A stretch of 64,000 nt of DNA. Origin: Streptomyces albireticuli (GTDB lineage Bacteria; Actinomycetota; Actinomycetes; Streptomycetales; Streptomycetaceae). The stretch spans positions 930,001-994,000 of the forward strand of contig NZ_JAJQQS010000002.1 in NCBI RefSeq assembly GCF_021228125.1. Reading direction: 5' to 3'. Positions within the stretch are counted from its first letter, which is position 1. The number at the start of each line of letters is the position of its first letter. The notes under the pieces are model-generated. The model ran no database searches. It saw nothing but the letters and a program-made list of their open reading frames with translations, and was not told the DNA's origin. The position numbers were made by a program, and so were the translations under genes. Shown here piece after piece: positions 46,091 through 53,691 of the stretch.

Positions 46091-46981
46091 ATGACGGCCA
46101 CGGTCAGCGACCTCTACCCCACCCGGGGCGCCCAGGAGGTGCCCGTACCCCGGCGGGACCCGGTGGTGTGGTCCCGCCCCGGCACCCCCGGCCCGATCGG
46201 TGAAACCGGGCTGGCGGACTACGACCGCGACGGCTTCCTCACGGTCGACCGGCTCCTCGGCCCGGACGAGGTGGCGCTCTACCGCGCCGAGCTGGACCGG
46301 CTGATCGCCGACCCGGCCGTACGCGCCGACGAGCGCTCCGTCGTCGAGCCCCGGTCACGGGACGTACGGTCGGTGTTCGAGGTGCACCGGATCAGCGAGG
46401 TCTTCGCGGGACTCGTGCGCGACCCGCGCGTGGTGGGCCGGGCACGGCAGATCCTCGGCTCGGACGTCTACGTCCACCAGTCCCGGATCAACGTCAAACC
46501 AGGCTTCGGCGCCTCCGGGTTCTACTGGCACTCGGACTTCGAGACCTGGCACGCCGAGGACGGGCTGCCGCGCATGCGGACCGTGTCGGTCTCGATCGCC
46601 CTGACCGACAACCTCGACACCAACGGCGGCCTGATGATCATGCCCGGTTCGCACCGGACGTTCCTCGGCTGCGCCGGTGAGACCCCGCGCGACAACTACA
46701 AGCGCTCCCTGCGCACGCAGGAGGCGGGCACGCCCTCCGACGCCGCGCTGACCGGCTTCGCCGAGCGGCACGGCGTCAGGCTCTTCACCGGGCCGGCCGG
46801 GTCGGCGACGTGGTTCGACTGCAACTGCATGCACGGGTCCGGGAACAACATCACGCCGTACCCGCGCAGCAACGTCTTCATCGTCTTCAACAGCGTGGAC
46901 AACGCGGCGGTGGAGCCCTTCGCGGCACCGGCGCGGCGCCCGGAGTTCGTGGGGGCGCGGGACTTCACCCCGGTGCCCTGA
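46091..46981 (+). CDS. ectD: Ectoine hydroxylase EctD
   Basis: This non-heme iron, 2-oxoglutarate-dependent dioxygenase makes 5-hydroxyectoine. The 296-residue protein has iron ligands H147 and D149 in FYWHSDFETWH and H248 in CNCMHGS, plus the EctD signature around residues 143-160. It is the last gene of ectABCD. No ask_ect or ectR gene follows, unlike in many halophiles. Confidence 0.96.
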   Translation: MTATVSDLYPTRGAQEVPVPRRDPVVWSRPGTPGPIGETGLADYDRDGFLTVDRLLGPDEVALYRAELDRLIADPAVRADERSVVEPRSRDVRSVFEVHRISEVFAGLVRDPRVVGRARQILGSDVYVHQSRINVKPGFGASGFYWHSDFETWHAEDGLPRMRTVSVSIALTDNLDTNGGLMIMPGSHRTFLGCAGETPRDNYKRSLRTQEAGTPSDAALTGFAERHGVRLFTGPAGSATWFDCNCMHGSGNNITPYPRSNVFIVFNSVDNAAVEPFAAPARRPEFVGARDFTPVP

Positions 46982-47022
46982 CCGGCCCCGCCGGCCATCG
47001 GAGGGGCCGGTCCGCCGGCCCC

Positions 47023-48072
47023 TCACCGCCGTGCGAGCACCTCCAGCAGCCGGTCGACGTCGGCGGTGGAGTTGTAGAGGTGGAAGGCGGCGCGCAGCCT
47101 CCCCGCCCGCGCGCTGACCTGCACCCCCGCCGCCGCCGGCCGCTCGGCGGCGCCGTGGACGCCCGGGACGGCGACGATCGCCGAGCCCTCGGCCGGCACG
47201 GGCGTGAGACCGAGCGCCACCACCCCGGCGCGGAACCGGTCGGCGAGCGCCCGGTCGTGCGCGCCGATGCGCTCGACGCCCAGCTCCTCCACGAGGGCGA
47301 GACCGTGCAGGGCCCCCACGTAGGACAGGACGGCGACGTTCTCGTCGAAGCGGCGGGCCGTCCGGGCGAGCGGCTCCACCTTCCCGTAGCAGGTCTGCCA
47401 GGGGTCCTCGCCCGTGACCCAGCCCGCGAACACCGGCGTGAGCGCGCCCAGGTCCCCGGGGACGGTGAGGAAGGCGACGCCGCGCGGCCCCATCAGCCAC
47501 TTGTAGCCCACGCCGACGGTGAAGTCGTGGGCGGCGGCGTCCAGCGGGAGCCAGCCCGCCGCCTGGCTGACGTCGACGAGCGTACGGGCCCCGTACGCGC
47601 GGGTGGCCGCGGCGATCGCGCCGAGCCCGGCGATCCGGCCGTCGGCCGACTGGACGGCGCTCACCGCGACGAGCGCCGTGTCCGGGCGGACCTCCTCGGC
47701 GAGCCGCTCCAGCGGGACCGTACGCACCCGGAGGCCGGGCCGGGTGTGGAAAGGATTGACGAGCGAGGCGAAGTCGCCCTCCGCGACGAGCACTTCGGCG
47801 TCCGCCGGCAGGGACTGGGCGATCAGGCCGCAGTACACGGCGACGGAACCGCCGGCCGCCACCCGGGAGGCGGGCACGCCGACCAGCCGGGCGTAGGCGG
47901 ACCGTGCCGCGTCCACCGTGGCCGAGAAGTCCACGTTCCCCGGCGCTCCGGCGGCCAGGACGCCGATCGCCGCACCCATGGCGGCGGCGGCCGGGGTGGG
48001 CAGCAGGCCGGTGGCCGCGGTGTTGAGATAGACGGTCTCGGGGGCGAAGTGGGCGGGCGCGAGGCTTTCCAT
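47023..48072 (-). CDS. Class V aminotransferase (cysteine desulfurase-like fold)
   Basis: This 349-residue PLP protein has YLNTAATGLLP at the start, SVAVYCGLIAQSLP, DVSQAAGW for the cofactor aspartate, and the lysine in VGYKWLMGPRG. It lacks the catalytic cysteine loop of NifS/SufS desulfurases, so an aminotransferase, lyase or selenocysteine-lyase-like role is more likely. The ATG is at 48072. It is convergent with ectD, with 41 bp between the ends. The substrate is unknown. Confidence 0.8.
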   Translation of the reverse strand: MESLAPAHFAPETVYLNTAATGLLPTPAAAAMGAAIGVLAAGAPGNVDFSATVDAARSAYARLVGVPASRVAAGGSVAVYCGLIAQSLPADAEVLVAEGDFASLVNPFHTRPGLRVRTVPLERLAEEVRPDTALVAVSAVQSADGRIAGLGAIAAATRAYGARTLVDVSQAAGWLPLDAAAHDFTVGVGYKWLMGPRGVAFLTVPGDLGALTPVFAGWVTGEDPWQTCYGKVEPLARTARRFDENVAVLSYVGALHGLALVEELGVERIGAHDRALADRFRAGVVALGLTPVPAEGSAIVAVPGVHGAAERPAAAGVQVSARAGRLRAAFHLYNSTADVDRLLEVLARR

Positions 48073-48310
48073 TCACTCACTATCCGCGGACGCGATCATT
48101 CCGTCCATGTCCGGCGGGGGCGCGCGCGGCGCGCTCGGGGTCGGTCCCCGACGGCGGGATGAGGGCACGCGCGCCCTGAGGATGAGCGGGCGGCGCGCGG
48201 ACCGGGCCCTGCGGACCAGGCGGGGGCGCGGGCGGTTCCCCCTTGCGGGCGAGGGGGATTCACCGCTGCGGGGGAAGCGGTGGGTGGGGTGGGCACGGAA
48301 GTCTTGTGTC

Positions 48311-48418
48311 ATGAGCCGTATGCGACGGAGTTCGCTCCTCAACGTCCTTGTCAGCGCAGCCTATTCGGGGTTTTCGTCGTGGGATGACCATGCGACGTTT
48401 TACGGTGGGGAGGGGTAG
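48311..48418 (+). CDS. Possible 35-codon small ORF
   Basis: It starts M-S-R-M-R-R-S-S-L-L and ends F-Y-G-G-E-G, inside an island of lower GC than its surroundings. There is no ribosome-binding site and no known family, and the third-position bias is weak. It may be promoter DNA instead. Confidence 0.2.
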   Translation: MSRMRRSSLLNVLVSAAYSGFSSWDDHATFYGGEG

Positions 48419-48458
48419 GGGAGGGCGGTTGCCGGGGCGGTGAGCGGGGGCGGGTGGG

Positions 48459-48547
48459 GGCCGCTGCGCGGGGCTTTGTCCCCACCCCGCCCCTTCCCGA
48501 ACCGGGGCTCCGCCCCGGACCCCGGTCCTCAATCGCCGGACGGGCTG
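48459..48547. repeat. Dispersed palindrome family A, copy 4 (left half only)
   Basis: It runs from GGCCGCTGCGCGGGGC through CGCCCCTTCCCGAACC to CGCCGGACGGGCTGA, then stops. The right half is missing and the core cannot form. Confidence 0.85.
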
Positions 48548-48642
48548 AGTTGTCGCCCGGACCGGGCCGGAAAGCCCTCTGGCGCAGGGGAAAGCCGGCC
48601 CTCGGGCAGGGGCGAGATCCAGCCCGGCTGTGGGCACCTCCT

Positions 48643-48671
48643 GGGGGCACCCCCAGCGGTAGCTGGGGGAG
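48643..48671. repeat. Family B repeat (inverted), copy 4
   Basis: GGGGGCACCCCCAGCGGTAG then CTGGGGGAG, the reverse complement of family B. It is directly followed by CTTGAGG, which looks like the right edge of a family A core. Confidence 0.8.
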
Positions 48672-48719
48672 CTTGAGGCCATCGCGCGTCAGCGCGGCCG
48701 GGGGCCCGGGGCCTGCCCG

Positions 48720-49766
48720 TTACGGGGAGGGGCGGGTAGGGGACGAAGCCTCCCGCAGGGGCACTCCACGCCCGCGCGACATCCACGCCGCCACGCCCGC
48801 CCCCGAGACGTTGTGCCAGACCGAGAACACCGCCGCCGGCAGCGCCGCCGCCGCACTGAAGTGCGTCGTCGCCAGCGACGCCGCCAGGCCGGAGTTCTGC
48901 ATGCCGACCTCGAAGGCCATGGCCCTGCTCGCCGGCCGGCCCAGGCGGGCCAGCCGGCCGGACGCGTAGCCGAGGGCCAGGCCGAGGCCGTTGTGGAGGA
49001 CGACGGCGAGGAGGACGAGGCCCGCGGCGTCCTTGATGCGGGCCGCGCTGCCCGACACCACCGTCAGGACGATCATGGAGATCGTCAGCGCCGACACCCA
49101 CGGCAGGACGCGCAGCACCCGGTCGACGTGCCGCCCCGCCAGCAGGCGTACGAGCGCGCCGCCGACGACCGGGACCAGCACCGTCTTGAGGATGTCGACG
49201 AGCATGGCCCCCGCGTCCACGTCCAGGAAGCGGTCCGCGAGCAGCAGCGTCAACGGCGGTGTCACCAGCGGCGCGACGAGCGTGGAGACCGTCGCCACGG
49301 ACACGGACAGCGCCACGTCGCCGCGTGCGAGGTAGGTGACCACATTGGACGCCGTGCCGCTCGGCGCGCAGCCGACGAGGATGACCCCGGCCGCCAGCTG
49401 CGGCGGCAGGTCCAGCGCGGTGGCGATCAGCCAGCCCAGCCCCGGCATGATCACGTAATGCGCCACCAGGCCCAGCCCCACCGCCCAGGGCCGCTTGGCC
49501 ACGGCGTGGAAGTCCGCGGGCGTGAGGGTGAGCCCCATCGCGAACATCACCACGCCCAGCAGGTACGGCACCGCCGGCGCCCATCCCGTGAAGTGCGAGG
49601 GCGCCGCGAGGCCCACGCCGCCCGCCGCGAGGACGAGCAGCGGGAAGGCGGTGACGGCCAGCCGCGCGGTCCGGTCGGCGGCGGGGGCGGCGGCAGGGTC
49701 GGCGGACGCGGCGTTCGTACCGTCCTGAACAGCGGCGGAGTCGGGGGAGGTTCGCTCGTTCGGCAT
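48720..49766 (-). CDS. BASS-family (bile acid:sodium symporter-like) transporter
   Basis: This 348-residue membrane protein has about ten helices and the BASS features GVVMFAMGLTLTPADF, GCAPSGTASNVVTYLARG and EVGMQNSGLA. The family moves organic acids such as bile acids, pantoate or pyruvate with sodium. The first 30 residues are a low-complexity cytosolic tail. The last eight codons, including S-P-T-R-P-S-P and the stop, are read from the arm of a family A repeat, so the native C-terminus was probably shortened or replaced. Confidence 0.88.
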   Translation of the reverse strand: MPNERTSPDSAAVQDGTNAASADPAAAPAADRTARLAVTAFPLLVLAAGGVGLAAPSHFTGWAPAVPYLLGVVMFAMGLTLTPADFHAVAKRPWAVGLGLVAHYVIMPGLGWLIATALDLPPQLAAGVILVGCAPSGTASNVVTYLARGDVALSVSVATVSTLVAPLVTPPLTLLLADRFLDVDAGAMLVDILKTVLVPVVGGALVRLLAGRHVDRVLRVLPWVSALTISMIVLTVVSGSAARIKDAAGLVLLAVVLHNGLGLALGYASGRLARLGRPASRAMAFEVGMQNSGLAASLATTHFSAAAALPAAVFSVWHNVSGAGVAAWMSRGRGVPLREASSPTRPSP

Positions 49767-50007
49767 ACGGCGGGACCTTAGCGATCACCCCTGCTCCTCG
49801 AACAGGGGTGACGCGTGTGACGAGAAAACGCTCACGCGCCGACGGAATCGAATGCGACTGCGAAACCTACCCTTTGGGGTGAACTGGCCCCGGTCTGCCG
49901 CCCGTTCACCCTCCAGGGGTCAAATATGGCGGGGTCCCGCCGTCGGCGCGCGCTGTCCCCCGTAGACGCGCCGGCGGCACCACACCTCTCGTGGGGGTTC
50001 CACGCAC

Positions 50008-51027
50008 GTGTTCAGCACCACCGTCATCCCTTCCTTCGGTATGCCCGTACGCCGCCGCGCGGTCCGTCTGGCCGTCGCCGCCACCGCGCTCACCGCCGTC
50101 GCCACCGGAACCGCCGCCGGACCCGCGGCCGCCACCGGCGGCACCGGCACCACGGCCGGCAGCGCCACCCGCGGCGACGACACTTCCGTCAGCGGGACCT
50201 CCGGCGCGGTCGTCCTCCGCGCCGGCCTCGACATCGGCCTCCTCGACAAGACGGTCCGCGTCCCCCTCGACACCTCGCTCAACGAGGTGAAGGCGCCCGC
50301 GAACGCCGACCGGAACGCCCTCGCCGTCACCCTCGACGGTGTCGAGCAGGGCCGCCCCGTCTCCGTCCTGCGCGCCGACACCGCCACCGCCCGCGCCACC
50401 GCCGACGGCCGGAAGGCCGAGGGCTACGCCAACCTCGTGCACGCCAAGGTGCGCCTGCCCGGGCTGCCGCAGCTCTCCCTCGTCGAGGTCCAGCAGGTCA
50501 CGTCCAGAGCGGTGTGTGAGGCGGGCCGGCGGCCGACGGCCAAGGCGAACGTGCTCGGCGGCCTCTCCGTCCTCGGGAAGCGGGTCACCCTCACCGCGAC
50601 AGGCCCGACCAAGGTCTCCGTACCGGGCGTCGGCGAGGTGCGCCTCGACCTGTCGCGGACCGCCACGACGTCCCGCACGGCGGCGGCCGCGGCGCTCGAA
50701 CTCAAGGTCTCCGTCAACCCCCTGCGGTTGAACGTGGCCGAGGTCGAAGGCCAGGTCACGCTCGCCCGGGCGACCTGCGAGACGCCGTCCGGCGCGGCCC
50801 GCACGCCTTCACCGGCGACGCCGCCCGCCACGCCCGGCGGGGGCGCGAAGCCGCAGACGGCGGCGCACGTTCCGGCGAAGGCCGTGCCGGCGAAGGCGAC
50901 GGGCGCGGATCTGGCCGAGACGGGCGGCGGATCGGCGACGCCGTATGTGGCGGGGGCGGCGGCGGTGCTGGTGGCCGCGGGGGCCGGGGCGGTCGTGGTG
51001 GGGCGGCGGCGTCGTCGTCGCGGCTGA
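50008..51027 (+). CDS. LAETG-anchored cell-wall surface protein (SCO1860 family)
   Basis: This 339-residue exported protein has a signal peptide (RRRAVRLAVAATALTAVATG to A-A-A) and a beta-rich body with two cysteines about 80 residues apart. A Pro/Ala-rich spacer leads to the sorting signal: LAETG at residues 302-306, a hydrophobic helix and RRRRRG. LAXTG is the class E sortase motif used in Streptomyces. The start is GTG at 50008. It converges with the cob cluster across a family A palindrome. The function is unknown, and I recall the family name from the S. coelicolor gene in the same position. Confidence 0.88.
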   Translation: MFSTTVIPSFGMPVRRRAVRLAVAATALTAVATGTAAGPAAATGGTGTTAGSATRGDDTSVSGTSGAVVLRAGLDIGLLDKTVRVPLDTSLNEVKAPANADRNALAVTLDGVEQGRPVSVLRADTATARATADGRKAEGYANLVHAKVRLPGLPQLSLVEVQQVTSRAVCEAGRRPTAKANVLGGLSVLGKRVTLTATGPTKVSVPGVGEVRLDLSRTATTSRTAAAAALELKVSVNPLRLNVAEVEGQVTLARATCETPSGAARTPSPATPPATPGGGAKPQTAAHVPAKAVPAKATGADLAETGGGSATPYVAGAAAVLVAAGAGAVVVGRRRRRRG

Positions 51028-51039
51028 CGCGCGCCGACG

Positions 51040-51188
51040 GGGTTTTCTCTTTCCCCACCCCGCCCCTTCCCGAATGTCCTCAATCGCCGGACGGGCTGGA
51101 ATCAGCCCGTCCGGCGATTGAGGACCGGGGTCCGGGGCGGAGTCCTGGTTCGGGAAGGGGCGGGACGGGGACAAGGCCCCGCGCGGCG
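51040..51188. repeat. Dispersed palindrome family A, copy 5
   Basis: A 23-bp core stem (51076-51098 with 51103-51125) is flanked by CCCCGCCCCTTCCCGAA and TTCGGGAAGGGGCGGG arms. It separates the convergent LAETG gene and cobC. Confidence 0.9.
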
Positions 51189-51199
51189 GCCGCCGTCCC

Positions 51200-52252
51200 C
51201 TAGCCGTCCGCCAAAACCTTCGCCAGCGCCTCCACGAAGCGGTCCGTCGTCTCCCGGTCCCGCACCGCCAGCCTCAGATACTCCGGGCCCAGACCCGGGA
51301 ACGTGTCGCCGCGCCGCACCGCGAACCCCAGCCCCCGCAGCCGCCCCCGTACCGCCGCCGCCTCCGCCATCCGCACCAGCAGGAACGGGCCCGCGGCCGG
51401 GCCGTACACCCGCACCCCCTCGAACGCCGACAGCGCCGCCGTCAGATGGGCCCGGTCGGCGGCCAGGTGGTGCGCGGCGTGCGCGGCCTCCGCGAGGGCC
51501 GGGGGAGCGCTGCACGCCTCCGCCGCCGCCAGGGCGGGCGAGGACACCGGCCACAGCGGCTGGGCCCGCTCCAGCCGGGCTATCGTCCCCGGCGAGGCCA
51601 GGACGTAGCCGATGCGCAGCCCCGCCAGCCCCCAGGTCTTGGTGAGGCTGCGCAGCACGACCAGGCCCGGCAGGTCCGTGCGCGAGGCCAGCGACTCCCG
51701 CTCGCCGGGGACCGCGTCCATGAACGCCTCGTCCACGACCAGCGTCCGCCCCGGGCGCGCCAGCTGGGCCAGCGCCTGCGCCGGGTGCAGCACGGACGTC
51801 GGGTTGGTGGGGTTGCCCACCACCACCAGGTCCGCGTCGCCCGGCACCGCCCGCGGATCCAGCCGGAAGCCGTCCTCCGGGTCCAGCAGCACCCGCTCCA
51901 CCGTATGACCGGCGTCCCGCAGCGCGGCCTCCGGCTCCGTGAACTGCGGGTGCACGACCACCGGCCGCCGCACCCGCAGCGCGCGGGCGAGCAGCACGAA
52001 CGCCTCCGCCGCCCCCGCCGTCAGCAGCACCCGCTCCTCCGGCAGGCCGTGCCGCTCGGCCACCGCCCGCCGGGCCGCCCGCCCGTCGGGGTAGGCGGCC
52101 AGCCCGTCGAGCGAGGCCGCCAGCCGCTCCCGCAGCCAGACCGGGGGCGTACCCGTGCGGACGTTCACCGCCAGATCGGTCAATTCGGCGCCACCGCCCC
52201 GTACTTCGGCGTCGCCGTGGTGCCGGAGGTCCGGTTCACTGGGTGTGTGCAT
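51200..52252 (-). CDS. cobC: Threonine-phosphate decarboxylase-like aminotransferase CobC
   Basis: This 350-residue class I/II PLP enzyme provides the (R)-1-amino-2-propanol phosphate arm of cobalamin. It has the histidinol-phosphate-aminotransferase-like N-terminus ELTDLAVNVRTGTPP, NPTNPTSVLHP, VVDEAFMD and the PLP lysine in RSLTKTWGLAGLRIGY. The ATG at 52252 (M-H-T-P-S-E-P) is preferred, and the frame stays open further upstream. Histidinol-phosphate aminotransferase is the main alternative, but the cob context decides for CobC. Confidence 0.85.
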   Translation of the reverse strand: MHTPSEPDLRHHGDAEVRGGGAELTDLAVNVRTGTPPVWLRERLAASLDGLAAYPDGRAARRAVAERHGLPEERVLLTAGAAEAFVLLARALRVRRPVVVHPQFTEPEAALRDAGHTVERVLLDPEDGFRLDPRAVPGDADLVVVGNPTNPTSVLHPAQALAQLARPGRTLVVDEAFMDAVPGERESLASRTDLPGLVVLRSLTKTWGLAGLRIGYVLASPGTIARLERAQPLWPVSSPALAAAEACSAPPALAEAAHAAHHLAADRAHLTAALSAFEGVRVYGPAAGPFLLVRMAEAAAVRGRLRGLGFAVRRGDTFPGLGPEYLRLAVRDRETTDRFVEALAKVLADG

Positions 52253-52412
52253 GGCCGCGGGCCACCTTCTCTTCTTCCTTGACGCTGACAGGGCCGGGGC
52301 GAGGGGCCCGCCCCATGACGGTACTGACGGCACCCCGGCCGCGCGCAGGCGGGTCCGCGCGGGAGATCCCGTACGGGGGACAGGCCCCCGGTTCGCCTGC
52401 GGGCCCGCCGCC

Positions 52413-52455
52413 GGTTCCGTACGCGCGCCGCCGCTGGTTCCGTACGCGCGCCGCC
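52413..52455. repeat. 20-bp direct repeat upstream of cobC
   Basis: GGTTCCGTACGCGCGCCGCC occurs at 52413-52432 and again at 52436-52455. A weaker third copy follows (GGACCCGTACGCGCC, from 52458). It lies 160 bp upstream of cobC in a 226-bp space without a gene. Confidence 0.8.
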
Positions 52456-52478
52456 CCGGACCCGTACGCGCCCCACCC

Positions 52479-52856
52479 CTACGTCCCCACCGCCCGCGCC
52501 ACCGCGCACGTCGCCGCCGCCGACTTCCGCTTCCCCACCACCAGCGTCCCGCCCGCCCCCGCGGCCAGCAGCGCCGCCGCCTCGGCGACGCCCGGCACCC
52601 CCACCGCCGCCAGCACCACCGCCGACGGGTCCGGCACCGCCACCCCCGCCAGCGCCTCCGCGCCGTACGTCCGCAACGGCACCCCCAGCCGGGCCGCCGC
52701 GGTCACCAGGCCCGGCTCACCGGCCTTCGCCTCCGCCGTGACCAGGGCCACCGGACGGGCGTCCGCGCCCAGCACCCGGCCGGCCTCCGCCAGCGTCCGC
52801 CCGATCAGCGCCAGCACCTCCGCCGCGGCCACGCCCCGGCGCGCCCCCACCCCCAC
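52479..52856 (-). CDS. cobE: CobE / CbiG C-terminal-domain protein, start uncertain
   Basis: The 125 residues from the GTG at 52856 cover almost the whole CbiG_C/CobE domain (VGVGARRGVAAAEVLALIGR, then GVPGVAEAAALLAAGAGGTL). This domain acts in cobalt or corrin-ring handling in cobalamin synthesis. The frame is open upstream (A-T-V-A-A-P-L-R-A-P-L-Y precedes), but no ATG, GTG or TTG lies between there and the divergent ZIP gene. The true start is either this GTG, inside the conserved glycine loop, or a non-standard codon. The N-terminal CbiG part is absent. Confidence 0.7.
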   Translation of the reverse strand: MGVGARRGVAAAEVLALIGRTLAEAGRVLGADARPVALVTAEAKAGEPGLVTAAARLGVPLRTYGAEALAGVAVPDPSAVVLAAVGVPGVAEAAALLAAGAGGTLVVGKRKSAAATCAVARAVGT

Positions 52857-52949
52857 GTACAGCGGGGCGCGCAGGGGCGCCGCGACCGTGGCAAGCTCCG
52901 GAGAAGGGAAGGCCGTGGGCAGTGCGGCCGCGAGAAGGGTGGAGGGCCC

Positions 52950-53675
52950 GTGCCGGTCGTCGTCGCCCTGGGCGCGTTCCTGATGACACTCCTCGGCGGG
53001 TGGGCCGCCCAGCGCTTCACCGACCGCAGACACCTCATCCTCGGGCTCGCCGGCGGGCTGATGCTCGGCGTCGTCGGCCTCGACCTGCTGCCGGAGGCGC
53101 TGGAGGCCGCCGACCGCGAGATCTTCGGCGTCCCCGTCGCCCTGCTCTGCTTCGTCCTCGGCTTCCTCACCGCCCACCTCGTCGAGCGGCTGCTCGCCGT
53201 CCGCCGCGCGGACCACGGCATGACCGACACGGTGCGCGCCCCCCAGGTCGGCCTCACCGCGGCCGCCGCCCTCGTCCTCCACAGCGCCATGGACGGCGTC
53301 GCCATCGGCGCCGCGTTCCAGGTGGACAGCGGGGTGGCCGCCGCCGTGGCCGTGGCCGTCGTCGCCCATGACTTCGCCGACGGCTTCAACACGTACACGA
53401 TCACCGACCTGTACGGGAACCAGCGCCACCGCGCCCTCCTGATGCTCGCGGCCGACGCCGTCGCGCCCGTCGCAGGCGCCGCGTCCACCCTGCTCTTCAC
53501 CCTTCCGGAGCAGTTCCTCGGCATCTACCTCGGCTTCTTCGGGGGCGTCCTGCTCTACCTCGCCACCTCGGACATCCTCCCCGAGGCCCACCACCAGCAC
53601 CCGGCCCGCTCCACGCTCGCCTGCACGGTCGCCGGAGTGGCCTTCATCTGGCTCGTCGTGGGCCTCGCGAGCTGA
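52950..53675 (+). CDS. ZIP-family metal transporter
   Basis: This 241-residue membrane protein has seven to eight helices. Metal-site histidines are in VLHSAMDGVAIGAAF (helix 4) and VVAHDFADGFNTY (helix 5), typical of ZIP. It likely imports zinc or another divalent ion, and its location suggests cobalt as a possible cargo. The GTG at 52950 follows GGAGGG. It lies on the plus strand inside the otherwise minus-strand cob cluster, with its stop 16 bp from the cobB stop. Confidence 0.82.
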   Translation: MPVVVALGAFLMTLLGGWAAQRFTDRRHLILGLAGGLMLGVVGLDLLPEALEAADREIFGVPVALLCFVLGFLTAHLVERLLAVRRADHGMTDTVRAPQVGLTAAAALVLHSAMDGVAIGAAFQVDSGVAAAVAVAVVAHDFADGFNTYTITDLYGNQRHRALLMLAADAVAPVAGAASTLLFTLPEQFLGIYLGFFGGVLLYLATSDILPEAHHQHPARSTLACTVAGVAFIWLVVGLAS

Positions 53676-53691
53676 ACCGCGCCCGCTCGCC

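Larger units (their letters stand above)
48073..48719. other. 647-bp region without a clear gene
   Basis: It holds the promoter side of the aminotransferase gene and a comparatively AT-rich island (about 48295-48415) with a possible 35-codon ORF. It also holds half of a family A palindrome (48459-48547), an inverted family B repeat (48643-48671) followed by CTTGAGG, and the terminal arm of another family A element that runs into the BASS gene. Confidence 0.5.

Noticed and set aside
52243..52983. Plus-strand frame opposite cobE
   Set aside because: Its A-T-P-rich composition and the clear CbiG_C domain on the minus strand mark it as a shadow.
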